From: Halichoerus grypus
Taxonomy: Eukaryota; Chordata; Mammalia; Carnivora; Phocidae
Assembly: GCF_964656455.1 (NCBI RefSeq)
Contig: NC_135714.1
Coordinates: forward strand, 62,211,850-62,275,849
Reading direction: 5' to 3'
Length of the DNA: 64,000 nt
Under the pieces are notes generated by a model. The model saw only the letters and a list, made by a program, of their open reading frames with translations. It was not told the origin of the DNA and made no database searches. Of this stretch, positions 20,161 through 32,207 are shown piece after piece. The position numbers and the translations under genes are program-made. Position 1 is the stretch's first letter. Every line of letters starts with the position of its first letter.

Positions 20161-23100
20161 TGCCCGCACCCTCCCGGGAAGTATGTTAAGCACTTTCCAT
20201 AGGAAAAGCATGTCTGGGGCCTGTGCAGCCGTCTCCAAATGGGTCATAACCTGTAGAAATAGGTCTGTATTGTATGTGCGCGTGTGTGTGCACACTTAAA
20301 AAAAATAAAACTTACAGGGCTTAATTATAATGATAAATGAGATGGGAGAGTTAACCCAGGCCACCTAAATCTGAATTTGAGACTTAGAAACATTATGTTT
20401 TCACTTGGTGGTGGCAGTTTCTTATTTAGAATCATCCCAGCAACGCGGAAAACGTGCTCTCTCTCCCGGATAGCTCACCGGGGGGCAGTTGGAATGATGC
20501 AGTTTTTCAGAACCAAATCTCTTGAAATTACAAAAGCCATTATTATTAAGAGCCTGCAGGGTTCGCTCTTTGGAAGACTGGTTGGTACAATGGGCAAAGT
20601 TTAAGAACGTCCAAAGTCTTTTGGTAGGGGAGGAGGAGGGCAGGACGCCAGGGGCGCTATTCCTCCAAAGATTCTTTAGGAACTTTGCTTCTTACAGTTT
20701 CACCCCACCTTCAGGACATTCTAGAATCATTTCACAAGTTGGATTGATAGATGTCTGAGAGTCTCCATCCAACTCAGAATGGTCCTTATCTAAGAATGAA
20801 TGAATGAATGTGGACATTTATTGAGCACATGTTATTTGGCTTCTGCTATGCCAAGCACTTTACATACATTATCTCATTTAATTAAGTTAATTAAGTGATA
20901 TCAGGCCCACAGCCAAAAAAATCAGCTGTCATCTGATGAGACCTTTGATTTGGTTCTGTCGGGGTTTTCTTTTTCTCTTAAAAATAAGGGCATTGAAGTT
21001 GGAAAGCTTAAAAGGATCTTACAGATTTCCTCAAGTTTTTATTATTAGTCTTGGCAATGATTTTTAAAAATGGAAGAGAAGTATTTACATGTGTGCTTCT
21101 CATGGTGTGACATACAGTTTGATACTTTTGCTGACCAAGCCATGGCAGAATTTGTGTTTTCTTTTTAGTGCTCAGAGAGCATCTCATACATGCTTCTAGA
21201 ACACCAGTTAATAATTCTACAGTTACATGGTTAAAGGTGCAGTTTCGGACTTCCTCATGTAGCTGTGTGCTCACTGAGGGCTTAGGATGGCTCCTAATTA
21301 TTCTTACATTTCCACATCACCTCCTAGTACATACTAGGTGCTAAAAGAATATCGGTCAGATGAATGAGTATTGCCTAATCACAGTCTTTTGAATTAAGCT
21401 TACACTGGCCTCTATTATAAACTGCTGTATGACCTTGAATGAACCGTTCTTTGGCCTGTGGTTCTGTCATTTACCAAATGCAGAAGTCGGCTGGCTAGGT
21501 GATAGCTGTAAGATGCTTTTGCTAATCGTCCAGCATAGGGAAAAAGATCAACATTTGCTGCCTTATTTGTGGTCAGTTGCAACTTTCTGGTTCTGAATTT
21601 TACATTAGTTATTAAAAGAAAAATGAATTTTTACAAGCAAATCATTGGCAGTGTTATTTTATACTGTCTTATATTGCTAAGCTGACAAACCACTATGATT
21701 TGAGAACTTAATGAAATCAAGAAGTCACAGAGAAACTTCTAGCAAACATGACTACTTTCTGAATCAGACCAGCTTTGCCATGACATTTTCTGGAGAAGCA
21801 CATTTTGAATTGTGTTCATCCGTGGATATCCTGTGAAGTCACACTAGATAGAACATGGTGGCTTGGAGATAGGAAGAGATTATCGAACTGGAGGTTGAGA
21901 GAATTGAGTTCTAGTCTGTGTCCTATAACTCTCCATGTGGCTTAGTCAATCCCACAATCTTCCAGACTTTTCCTATAAATGAATGCCATTAACAGAATAC
22001 GTTGGAACAGATCATTTGATAAACGATGTGTTTTACTTATGGGTAGATCAGCATATTTGGTTCTACTCTTGGCTGGAGAGTTCCTTCTGTGTAAGATCTA
22101 ATCTTTAAAAACCAAAGTGAATAAAGAGAAGACATTGACTGGGGAAAATAGCCTATCTCCTCATTCTTTCATTCCACAAATCTTTATTGAGAGCTTATGT
22201 GTATGGTTATGTCTGGTAGGGGGAATACAAATATTAAAAAAGCATACTACGTGTCCTGAAGAAGTTTGCATCCCCAGTAATTGTTAATATCAGTAAAGTA
22301 GAAGTAGGGATATGTGAACATTGGTCCTTCGTGGGTTTCCCAATATTGAATAATTGCACTTTTGGCTTTTGTAACTGCCTGCTAGTGAAAATAAAGAGGT
22401 GTATTGTCACAGGCTATTTCCATTTCTCTTCTCCTCTAGGGATTAGATCCTACATGTACATTTTTCCGTGAGGCCAGAGCCATCTGCATTCACTGTTATG
22501 GACTCGAGTGGTAATATCCCTCAATTTCACTCAGACACAAGTAGTCATAAATACCCTCCACCACATGGCTCAGGAGAAGGGAGGAGAACACCACATGGCA
22601 AAGTTGGAGTTGTGTGCCAAATCTTACAGTAGTTCGAAAACAGTTGGCCCATTTTCATTTTAACTACTCTATTAATTGATCTGAATCCTGGTTTACAATA
22701 ATCAGGACATGAGCTGTCCTGTCAGTCCAGAAAACAATTCTATTTTAACTATTCCATGGTGTACAAGCCGTATGCTGAATTATAACACAACATAAAGCTT
22801 GAACATTTAAATGCTAACTTGTGGCTGCTTGTTCCTAATGAGTCATATTTTTGTGATACCATGCTCTCCAAATCTCTTCATATCTTATGGCCATATATAC
22901 CACTCTGTCTTTGAACTAATGGGCCTGATGTTTTCCGGCTCTTGGATTTAACTTCTCTAATTTACTCAGTTTACCAGGTATAGTTTCTGTAGTGAATAAT
23001 TTCTGGATGTGAGTACTGGTGCAAATTAGATTTCAAATTTTCTCTGAAAACTTTAGATTTTATGCAAGTATCTCATAAAAGAGCATATGATAATGTGAAA

Positions 23101-24114
23101 AAGGGCTTAAAAATAGACATTTACTTATTTACATGAACTTGAAGTAACATTTTACCTATGTAACCTGCAAGACTGGAGTCAGCCACATGCAAGAAGATCT
23201 GAGGATCTGGGCATCCTTCTCGGCACTGTGTGTGATCACTTCACCCTGCAAAACTTTCTGCACTTTTCTCATAGAGTGTTGGAATTTAAATTACCCAGTA
23301 TCTCAGTTGTATTCTATGCCTTAAAACTGGCAAAGTTCGTGGCCAGAGAATCCTAGCTTGTGTTGTCTCTTATTTTTCCTGTTTTCTCTTGAAGAAGCCC
23401 TGTTTCTTTTTCCAGATCCTCACCATCTGTCAGAATTCACCTTGAGCTGGAGTTTCCTTTAAAGCGCAAATAAAGGTGTAAATCTAAAGCTCTGATAGAG
23501 CTGTACTGCTTTAGAAAAAAAGGCAATGAGTGGAGAGAGTAACTCTCTCTCCATGTTTTCCATGTTACATGAGCCGATCAGTTGGTGAAAAGGCCTCTGC
23601 TCCAGGGCAGAACCAGAAGCCGCACCCAGCACCCCTGCCAACAGGCCTCCTAACTTCATCTGCCAGTGGGTGTGAGAAGTGGGCTAGTGTGGGAGAAATA
23701 TGCTTGCTTTGGAGGACCGCATCTGGCACTGGGTGGTGATAAATGTTTGGTAGGACCGGGCATCACACTGGGATGCCATATTTTCTCGGGGGAGTAGAAA
23801 TGAGCTTTTGGAAGCTGTGGTAGTGGACGTGCAGCTACCTTCCGGGTAGAGCTGTTCCGTGTTAGGAAAGCCCTCCGAGGGCAAAGCTTATTTCTTTTGG
23901 AATTGTACATCAGAGAGCGACCCAAATTGAGTTATTTCCTTTTCCTAATGATGGAATTTATCAGCAGTTACATACCGTTTTGACTCGAGTCTCTAGCAGA
24001 TGCTTGGCTTAACCAAGTGTGCATGTGGTGCCACACTGAAAGCTGCTTCATTTTTTTGTGTTACGGTGGGCTTATAACATCTGTCTAACTTTCCAGGCAT
24101 GGGTTTTGATGTGG
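20160..24114. other. Intron 1 body, mostly unique
   Basis: Contains L2/MIR-like remnants at 20796-20895 (GACATTTATTGAGCACATGT ... ACATTATCTCATTTAAT) and 22160-22275 (CATTCCACAAATCTTTATTG), and a possible MIR at 21408-21520. No exon is supported; open frames at 23459-23925 lack known domains. Confidence 0.5.
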
Positions 24115-24131
24115 GTAGTTGGATATTTCTT

Positions 24132-24296
24132 TTTTTTTTAATTAATTTTTATTTTATTTTTTTTATTATGTTATGTTAATCACCATACATTACATCATTA
24201 GTTTTTGATGTAGTGTTCCATGATTCATTGTTTGTGTATAACACCCAGTGCTCCATTCAGCACGTGCCCTCTTTAATACCCATCACCAGGCTAACT
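24132..24296 (-). mobile_element. L1 3' fragment
   Basis: Perfect 17-bp target duplication GTAGTTGGATATTTCTT at 24115-24131 and 24297-24313. The body matches the reversed L1 3' region also seen at 10823. Confidence 0.96.
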
Positions 24297-24554
24297 GTAG
24301 TTGGATATTTCTTAAGCATCTTCATTCCTTTTGGAGCTTTGAAAAGGTAATTGGCTTTTGGAAGACAGTGCTAGGGAGGAGGGCAGTAAAATGATTTGAG
24401 GATGGTCTTATTCTAAAGGTTACATTTTGTTTGTTTATTCTAAAGTTTCAGTTTTGTTAAATTGTACCTCAGTGATGCTCTTTATGTTTATTTTTTAAAC
24501 ATCAGGAGTAATTAAATATGTCCATTTAAGTAATTTAGAAATCTAATTTTGTTG

Positions 24555-24620
24555 ATATATATTTATTTGATCTTTATATGTATATACATATATATCATAT
24601 ATGATTATTATATATACATA
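24555..24620. repeat. AT-rich low-complexity (TATA/TATG)n
   Basis: Interrupted TATATA/TATGTA units. Confidence 0.7.
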
Positions 24621-25389
24621 CATATCTCTCTTATGACATGCCATAGACTGAAATACTAAGTCTTTATTTCTCGAAGAAACATAAATGAGTTAAGAAGAAT
24701 TTTCTGCCAAGGTTTTATCTCAAGTTATTCTTGTTTGAATGTCAAGGGCGCAAAAGTCATTCCAATAAATTTGCTCATAGAGATCTTTGATTCAGACCCC
24801 AAGTGTAAATAGCCATCTCATTTCTTTGAAGATTGTTTTTGATTCCACTTTTGGTGGATAAGGCAGACCGGTCCTTTCCTGAGAAGTTAATATTTTTGAG
24901 ATTTCACGAGTGATCTGTTGGAGGCCAAGCACTGTAGGAAAATGTGTCCTTCCATCTTTGGACACCAAGTGCGGCCTATTGTCAAGATGTGCTTCTGCGG
25001 TGGCCTGTGTATGTTATTCTAATCTGTTTTATAGGTTCAGTTTCTGAGAGAGTAGCTGTTAGCACACTACCCACATGTTTCTAGGTTCAAAAAAAACACC
25101 TGTCGTGCTGTTCAAAGATTGGTTGAGAATGTGTTTGTTTTTTAAAATTGGGATTGCAGTTGTACATTGTTTTCAAATATAACACTTGGAAAGATTTATT
25201 TTATGATATACTAGTTATTCAGAAAATATAGGCTGTCCCATTCACATTTAACCTTTTCCATTTCAAAGCAAATCGTCTGTTGTTTTTTATTTGATGCTTA
25301 ATGAATGGAAAATATAAAGATGTATCAATTCATAACCAGCCTATTAGAAAGCAAAATTGAGGGAAAAGAGGGTGAAAAGAGTATTGGAG

Positions 25390-25940
25390 TTTAAGAGCTC
25401 AACAGAAGAGTTCTTTCCAAGTAACTACAGTCTGCACTTCTCTCTATAAAATGTAATATCCCTAAAGAGGAACATACTGTGTGGAAGGCAAGAAATAGAT
25501 AATCATCCAGATACCTAAGTGGATGCCTACTATGTGAAGAGTTAGGGAAGCCAAAGAAGGAGAAGCAGTCCCTCTCCCAAGAGTATATATAGACACTGTG
25601 ATGGGGTAGATCCACATGCTTAGCAAGCGTGCTGCAAGGAAGTACACCAGAACGAATTCACCAATGGGTGATGCGGGTACAGAGTGCTACGAAGGCAAAG
25701 GGGAAAGGGCATAATCCCATGGGCTAGAAAATTTCATGAAGGAGATGGGATCAAATTTAAGGAACTTGAATAGATCCAATGTGTCTTCTGCAGAAAACAA
25801 AAATGAGCAAAGGCATGGAGATATGGAAGTACTATCACCAGATCCTAAGTTGGCCTCTTGGGTGGGACTGGAGAATTGGTGTAAACAAAGAGTGGCAGGG
25901 AAGCCTGGATAAGTAAATTGGGACTAGATGAGGGAGGCTC
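25390..25940 (-). mobile_element. Probable L2 fragment
   Basis: Wording such as GGATGCCTACTATGTGAAGA and GAGCAAAGGCATGGAGATAT resembles reversed L2. Divergence is high. Confidence 0.4.
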
Positions 25941-26244
25941 TGCTGATTTATCATATAGAAAAATACACACTGTATACATAGCATGCCATTATAAATACAC
26001 TTATTTTAAAATTCAAATAATAAGTTTTAATGATGCTTTCCCTTGTGCGTGTCCAAGAACCGTTTGTTGTGTTGTATGGGGTTATTTCCCCAGGGGCAGG
26101 ATGCTCAAGCTTTTCAGATTTTGGAAAAAGCACAATTTGCTGACTATGATGCATGTAGATGGAGTTTTAGCCGAAATCTGTTGAAGCAGTTACTGTTGGT
26201 CTATTTTGCATTCCTTTTAATTCTTGTTTTGTTTTTCCCTACAG

Positions 26245-26276
26245 GTGCTTGTGTCTATCAGGGTTCCTTGTTGGCG
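26245..26276 (+). CDS. FRAS1: FRAS1 coding exon 2 (32-nt exon)
   Basis: A strong pyrimidine tract ending TTTTTCCCTACAG precedes 26245, and GTAGGT follows 26276, so both splice sites are near consensus. The 32 nt join in phase to exon 1 (G|GT = Gly26) and read GACVYQGSLLA, leaving phase 0 at the 3' end. In FRAS1 this is the start of the mature protein and of the first VWC (chordin-type) domain; Cys28 would be its first cysteine. Signal peptidase cleavage probably falls near Gly26/Ala27, almost exactly at the exon junction (inference). The exon is too short to stand out as an ORF; it was recognised from its splice sites, its phase and remembered protein similarity. The continuation expected in exon 3 (D-A-T-I-W...) was not found downstream. 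Confidence 0.92.
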
Positions 26277-26299
26277 GTAGGTCATCCTTCATATATTTG

Positions 26300-28030
26300 G
26301 TTTATTTCTTTCGAATGTAAAATGCTTGATTGAGGCTGCTGAGTGAGTGAGGTGACCCTATCATTGTAAAAATATGTTTATTTTCCTTCACAGTTTGTGA
26401 GGATTATCCCTCCTCTTGGCACAATCATGCTCAATTACTTAATACCTTTTCCAGAGTGAATTAGTTCCATTCGAATACTCAGGTATTGGAAAAGAAGTTC
26501 AAACACCCAACACAATTTGCATTCCATGGCTGTCCTTTGTGTTCTTTCAATCAGAAAGAAAATTAGATCCCATTCTCCTGTCAGATATGAACTAGGGCAC
26601 ACTTTGTTTATCTTCTCGTTGCATTTGCTTCTTCCTTTGAACCTCCCCCTCCAAAAAAAAAAAATACAATTATTAAATTAAGTATAATGTGGAGGATTCC
26701 TGACTGTTGATTTGAATTATGACTTTAAGTTTTGGTAAATAACAAGCAAATTAACATTTTATCTCTGAACTTTTGCCATGTAGGGTAGAGTTGATTTTGA
26801 ATTTAATGTCATCATGACTTGGGGGAAAAGCTGATGCAAGTCTCATGCATTTCTTTTCATTAATAATGTACTATGGTGCATAACAGTGTGTTAAAGCCTT
26901 ATTGAAAAGACTGTCTACACTCCATCAATCCTAATAAATGGTGTGACAAGTCATTCTTCACCACTTTTTTATTTTGGTTTAATAAATGGTATAATAAAAA
27001 CAGGACTGAAATGGTTGGCGAGGGTTTGCTCATTTACATCACAACCTGCTATTGACATGTGCGATATTAATAAGTCATCTTGGATTATCCTCATGGTGTT
27101 GAAATAGTTGAGAAATACCTGAAATATCCAACAGTCTAGATAATTGTAGGTGTTCACAGTAATATTCTTGATTCTGAACTTTATGTAATATAGCTATTGC
27201 TCTGGAGTTTTATGTTTTTTTTCCCCTTCCTATTTTTCCATTAAAGAATCAGGAGAAGGCTATTTTCCTTTTCTTTCTCATTCCATGCCCTTCAAAGCCT
27301 ACTGTTCCTTGTGTTTCTTCTTTAATACATTTTTGGAATCATTTAAAAATCAAAGTGCTATAAAATACGTCACCAGTTTTGGGGAACTGTAGTATATATT
27401 ATAGACAAGTCGGTTATCCATGTGAATACAAGGAGAATTGCTTACTGTATACAGTGCTTCATAATTTGTAAACATATTTTCATAGCTGTTGATCTATCCG
27501 ATACAATAGACGAGTGAAATAAGCAGACCACATATTATTTTATACTCTCCCCCCTTTTAATGAAGAACCAAGGATGAGAGAGGTTTTAAGAGATTTGCTA
27601 AAGGTAAGTTGACCATTAAGGGATTGACCAGAACAAGCCAACCTGTCTTTCCATTGTTCTCCCTGTATCTGGAGGAAAGTGGCTAGTCTGTCTTCTATAT
27701 TTGGTGTTGCTCTGTGTTATTGTGCATTTGAATATGAAAGCATCAAGTACTTGGAGAGGGCAGTGCCATCCAATTCAAGGAGAGACTGTCTGGTCAATTT
27801 GCACTTAACAGGTGCCCTTGCTCTCCTCAGTTCCATGCCTTGGCTCCTTCCAGGACTATGGCTGCTCGGGGCTTGTAGGCTGCGCAATAGCGCCCCAGCG
27901 CACCCCTCCTCCCCACCAGTTGGCTTCTTTGCTTACCAAGACTCAGCCATGTGTGTTCCTAAACCTCCTCAAGCCGGATGTACTTATTATTGTAATTATG
28001 CAATTCAGTTAGAAAATACATTTATTACAA
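26300..28030. other. 5' part of intron 2, unique, no repeat recognised
   Basis: About 1.7 kb after exon 2 without identifiable mobile elements or exons. The 129-codon frame at 27679-28068 starts with GTG and shows no domain. Confidence 0.45.
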
Positions 28031-28039
28031 TAATAAAGG

Positions 28040-28550
28040 TTATTATTAAACAAGTGTTTGTTGAGTAAAAACTGTGCACAACTGTGGGATTCTAGGCACC
28101 GGGAATGCATCAGTGAACAAACAGACAAAATCCTTGCCCTCATGAAGCTTGAATTCCAATGAGTAAAATATATAGAATGTCAGGTAAGTGCTATGGAAGA
28201 AAACAATAGGGGAGTGGGGAGATAGAAAATACCAAATAGAGAATGAGGGTGGCTCCTGCAAATAGGGTGATAGGGACGGCCTCCCTGAGAAGGTGACATT
28301 TGAGCAAAGACCTGAAAGTGGCCATTCTAAGAGCTAGTGTCCCTGGATGTCCAGGGAAATAGAGTTCCAGGGAAGGGGAAGAGCAGTGGTAAAGTCTGAA
28401 GCAGGAGCTTGCTTAGCCATATGAAGAAGTGCACAGCGGTCCGCGTGGCTGCAGTGCACGATCCAGGGGCAGGATGAGGTCAGAGAGGCAGGCAGCAGCC
28501 TTGGATGGACTTGAGCTTGTCCCCTCGGTCAGGGGTACCGCTACGGGAGG
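28040..28550 (-). mobile_element. L2 fragment
   Basis: Reversed L2 3' landmarks in order: CATCAGTGAACAAACAGACA, CCTTGCCCTCATGAAGCTTG, GACATTTGAGCAAAGACCTG and GATGAGGTCAGAGAGGCAGG. Confidence 0.8.
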
Positions 28551-28559
28551 AGCTACCGC

Positions 28560-29490
28560 AGAGGAATGACAGAGCCTGACTTATAGTTTAATTAAACTGC
28601 CGAAATGTGAATGTGAAAAGAAATAACGTTCTTGTTTCTAAGGAAACTATGGTGAATACTTTAAAAAGACTCCGTAGAGGTGAGTCACTAAAAATTTGCT
28701 GTCAAATTAAGTGTAAGAGGAACAACTATAAAAGACTGGGGAAAAACACAGAACTCTGGAGAGATTCTGCATTTGGATTTATTTGCAACCGTTTTAAGTT
28801 TTTTTCCATTTTAAGGAACTTCAAACTGGAAATCGTAGATGATGCACTGTGGACATAGTTAATTGTCTGCATAATTAATTGCTGTTCTCTCTCCACCTGA
28901 TCTGGTCTTGGAGAAGGGCACTGAATGAAATTGAATGAATGTACGTTTTTGTATTTTGAATTAAGATAGAGAGTTTAAGAACATTTAGACTATTCTGGGA
29001 TTTTCTGCTTGAACAATCCTTTAGGCGAGAGGGTTTCTATGGTAAGAGGCTTCATGGGCGGGGGGGTTGGCTCTGAGGATGGTGGTGGGATGTCCCTGTT
29101 CTAAACCCTGTAAATTGTACCCACACACATTTTAGAGCTAGGAGTGACTTCAGAGATCATGTAGTCTGAATTCTCCATATCATAGGTGAGAAAACTGGGG
29201 CAAGGGATGTGAAGTTCTTGAACTTCATCCGTTTCTCAGGTGAGTAACCAGAAGTGGAGGGTGGGTCTGGTGGAAAACAGCAAAGCATCAGCTTTACCCA
29301 GAAGAATTTCCATAAAATGTATCTAGCAAAATGAGAACACGATCTGGGTACTGGCTGCTGGCTGCTAGCTGCTAGCTCCCAGCCTGTCTTGCGGGGATTT
29401 CTCCCACTGATACCTCTCCAGTCTCATCCCTTATTGCCTGGGAAGCTGTCAGATAGAGTGGAGCATTCATGATGCTTGTCACCGACGGAC
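28560..29490. other. Intron 2, nothing recognised
   Basis: Unique sequence. A short GCTGCTG/GCTGCTA tandem lies at 29350-29376. Confidence 0.45.
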
Positions 29491-29496
29491 CTCGTT

Positions 29497-29660
29497 TTGA
29501 TTCTTCCTCCTCTGCTACAAACCAGCTCTGTGACCTAGAGCAAGTTACATAACCTTCCTGAATCTCTAGCACCTCCTTTGTGAAATGGGGACAAATAAAG
29601 CCTCTCATGAGGGGTTTTTGTAGAGTAAAGCAGATAATGTGGGGAGGACGCCCAGGGGCC
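29497..29660 (+). mobile_element. MIR fragment
   Basis: CCAGCTCTGTGACCTAGAGC, then AAGTTACATAACCTTCCTG and TTGTGAAATGGGGACA. Confidence 0.8.
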
Positions 29661-29728
29661 GGGCCCGGCATGTGCTTTTCTGCCACAACAAAATTTCTCT
29701 TTACCAACCAAGAACAACAAAAAGAGGA

Positions 29729-29900
29729 AGGGAGCAGTTATTAAGCACCTACTATGTATTTCATACTGTCGACAATCTCAGGAAACAGGTGTTGTCTTTA
29801 CAGATAAGGAAACTGAGGCTCAGAAAGTCTAAGTCCTTGTCCAGAAGTTATACAGGTGGTCAGTGCTAGAAGGAGAGAGCATTCAGACCCGGTTCTGACT
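29729..29900 (-). mobile_element. MIR fragment
   Basis: Reversed MIR: AAGCACCTACTATGTATTTC, GATAAGGAAACTGAGGCTCA, then GGTCAGTGCTAGAAGGAGAG. Confidence 0.8.
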
Positions 29901-30760
29901 CACCGAGCAGCCTGTTTCTCTCAGCCAAGTCAGTCTGCCTATTGTCTCTGAACACAACTGGCTTATTTCACCTTCAGTTCTATATGCCCACCCCCTCTCT
30001 GCTGCACCTGCCATGCAGTTGTCTCTGCCAGTCTCTGTCCTGACCTCCTGCAAAAGCCAGCTGTCCCTGGCTAACCCCTTCCCATGTAACTGAGGCTCTC
30101 CTACCCTGGTGTGTATTAGATCCACCACATGATGCAAGAAACGTTTGGAGGCAGTCATTCCATCTTAAAAATCTATATATGCTTTATTTTACACACACAT
30201 ACACACATACACACATGCACACACGTGCACACCCAACAATGTGTTGTGTCTCCCAACTTTGACAGCTGTATGGACTTGCGATTTGGTTCTAAACCTCGTG
30301 TAGCCATCTCTCAGTTACGTACTGATTCAGCTGTCTCTCTTCTCCTTTCTTTAACTGCCTTCCCTACTTTTCTCTTTTTTCCATTCCTCAGGTCAAAAAT
30401 TAACAGAAGGGAGTCAGAATACCCAGGAAGGTCCTATGCCTTGAGAAATACTGAATAATCTATTTTGGGGTGTGTTTCTTACCCCACAATACCCCTGCAC
30501 CCCTGGACTCTCAGGACTTTGTCTGAAGTCAGCCCTTGTGAAAGAGAGAGCATGATGATGTTAAATCAAGAATCTATCAGGAGGAAACCACCTAGTTCAT
30601 ATGTTTACCTGTGACAGGGGCATTGAGTGTGAAGAGAAAAATAAATTTTTTATTTCAATATTTTCACTTAATCTTCACTATATTGAGTAAAAAGAATTTA
30701 ACTTTCTTTTGGCATCACCACAAGTAAACATTTCTCCTTTATTAGGTTTTTCCCTAGGGG
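29901..30760. other. Intron 2, no gene; CA-rich microsatellite at 30190-30232
   Basis: Interrupted (CA)n with CATACA and CATGCA variants; otherwise unique. Confidence 0.5.
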
Positions 30761-30763
30761 TGG

Positions 30764-30921
30764 ATGGTTGGATTCTTAACCTCAGTTTTTACATCTGTAA
30801 AATGGGGATGAACTATTTACTTCACAGGGTTGTTGTAAAAGCTAAAGGAGATCAGTATGAAGCACTTAGCTCTGTGCTTGTGACCTACAACACTTAATGA
30901 AGGTTAGCTGCTGTTATTGTT
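30764..30921 (+). mobile_element. MIR fragment, its 3' tail cut by a CanSINE
   Basis: TACATCTGTAAAATGGGGAT and TTCACAGGGTTGTTGTAAAA. The element resumes for a few bases after the SINE at 31130. Confidence 0.82.
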
Positions 30922-31129
30922 TTTTTTTTCTTTTTTTAAAGATTTTTTATTTATTTATTTGAGAGAGAGAGAATGAGAGAGAGCAAGCACACGAGAGGGG
31001 GGAGGGTCAGAGGGAGAAGCAGACTCCCTGCCGAGCAGGGAGCCCGATGCGGGACTCGATCCAGGGACTCCAGGATCATGACCTGAGCCGAAGGCAGTCG
31101 CTTAACCAACTGAGCCACCCAGGCGCCCC
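30922..31129 (-). mobile_element. CanSINE
   Basis: Perfect 16-bp target duplication AGCTGCTGTTATTGTT at 30906-30921 and 31130-31145. First CanSINE after the 14.7-kb SINE-free interval. Confidence 0.97.
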
Positions 31130-31364
31130 AGCTGCTGTTATTGTTGCCATAAGCATTTGTGATTGGAAGAGTTGCACAAAGCTATTCATTCTTCTTCCCT
31201 AGATCCAAAATGTTAAGTGTTGAAATTTTCCTACTTGGAGTACTTTTGCTCACAAATGCTGACAAAATAAATTATGAGACACTAAATTTTAACACATTTG
31301 AAAGAAAGAAAATAAATTCAGGGATAATTAAAAATGTGGAGTGTTTACTTCACTACTATATAGT

Positions 31365-31565
31365 ATGACACAGTAGAAAGATCTAGGCTTTGGAGTTTGA
31401 ATCCTGGTACTGCTACATACCCGCTGTGTGGCCTCAAGTATGATATTTTATACAGCCGAGTCTCAATTTCATCTTCTATATAATGAGGATTGTAATCTTC
31501 ATAGGGTTGATGTGAGGATTAACTGAGAGCATGCTTGTGAAAGAACCCAGAACTGTGGTTGGCAA
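31365..31565 (+). mobile_element. MIR fragment
   Basis: CTTTGGAGTTTGAATCCTGG, CCCGCTGTGTGGCCTCAAGT, then GGTTGATGTGAGGATTAACT. Confidence 0.8.
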
Positions 31566-31619
31566 GAAACTGGGCTCACATCGTCTAGGTGGCAAAAAAT
31601 GTCAGAGTGGAAATGACTG

Positions 31620-31762
31620 AGTGATAGAGGCCAGGGTGTCTTGGTTTGGGTCCTGGCTCTGTAATTACTAGCTACGTAGCATTGGGTAAGTCACTTGAAT
31701 GAAATGAGCTCTCAGTTTCTAAATTTATAAAATGAGAGCATTAGATCCTCTCCAGTATTCCT
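31620..31762 (+). mobile_element. MIR-type fragment
   Basis: GGTCCTGGCTCTGTAATTAC, AGCATTGGGTAAGTCACTTG and TAAAATGAGAGCATTAGATC. The last part resembles the MIR3 variant. Confidence 0.7.
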
Positions 31763-31767
31763 TAGTT

Positions 31768-31984
31768 CAGTGCTATCCAATAGAAGTTTCTGTGCTGATG
31801 GAAATGTTCCACTAATACACCGTCCAATATGGCAGCCATGAACCACATGTGGTTATGGAGTACTTGAAATGTGGCTGGTGACACTGGGGGACTAAATTTT
31901 AAATTTTTCTTAATGCACATTAATTAAAAAATAAAAATATAAATAACCTCATATGGCTTGTGGCCACTGTATTCTACCATGCAG
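31768..31984 (+). mobile_element. hAT-type nonautonomous element
   Basis: Opens CAGTGCTATCCAATAGAAGT and contains AACCACATGTGGTTATGGAG and TACTTGAAATGTGGCTGG. The right terminus is degraded (ACTGTATTCTACCATGCAG). Confidence 0.8.
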
Positions 31985-32006
31985 CTCTAGAGCTTTAAAA
32001 TTCTTT

Positions 32007-32207
32007 TTTTTTTTTTTTAAAGATTTTATTTATTTATTTGACAGAGAGAGACACAGCCAGAGAGGGAACACAAGCAGGGGGAGTGGGAGAGGGAGAAGCA
32101 GGCTTCCCGCTGAGCAAGGAGCCCGATGCAGGGCTCGATCCCAGGACCCTGGGACCATGACCTGAGCCGAAGGCAGACGCTTACCGACTGAGCCACCCAG
32201 GCGCCCC
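32007..32207 (-). mobile_element. CanSINE
   Basis: Perfect 18-bp target duplication TAGAGCTTTAAAATTCTT at 31989-32006 and 32208-32225, just after the hAT-type element. Confidence 0.97.

Larger units (their letters stand above)
18850..26244 (+). other. FRAS1: FRAS1 intron 1
   Basis: A 7,395-bp intron running from GTGAG at 18850 to CCCTACAG at 26244. Its first 1.3 kb is still GC-rich, with G-runs and a GT/GA microsatellite. The rest is AT-rich, with only weak MIR/L2 relics and one L1 3' fragment (24132-24296). No further coding exon could be recognised inside it. Confidence 0.85.

Noticed and set aside
31953..32165. Recurring open frames with motifs such as DFIYLFDRER or GSWDRALHLAPCSAGSLL at many sites
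   Set aside because: They are CanSINE sequence read in various frames, not proteins.
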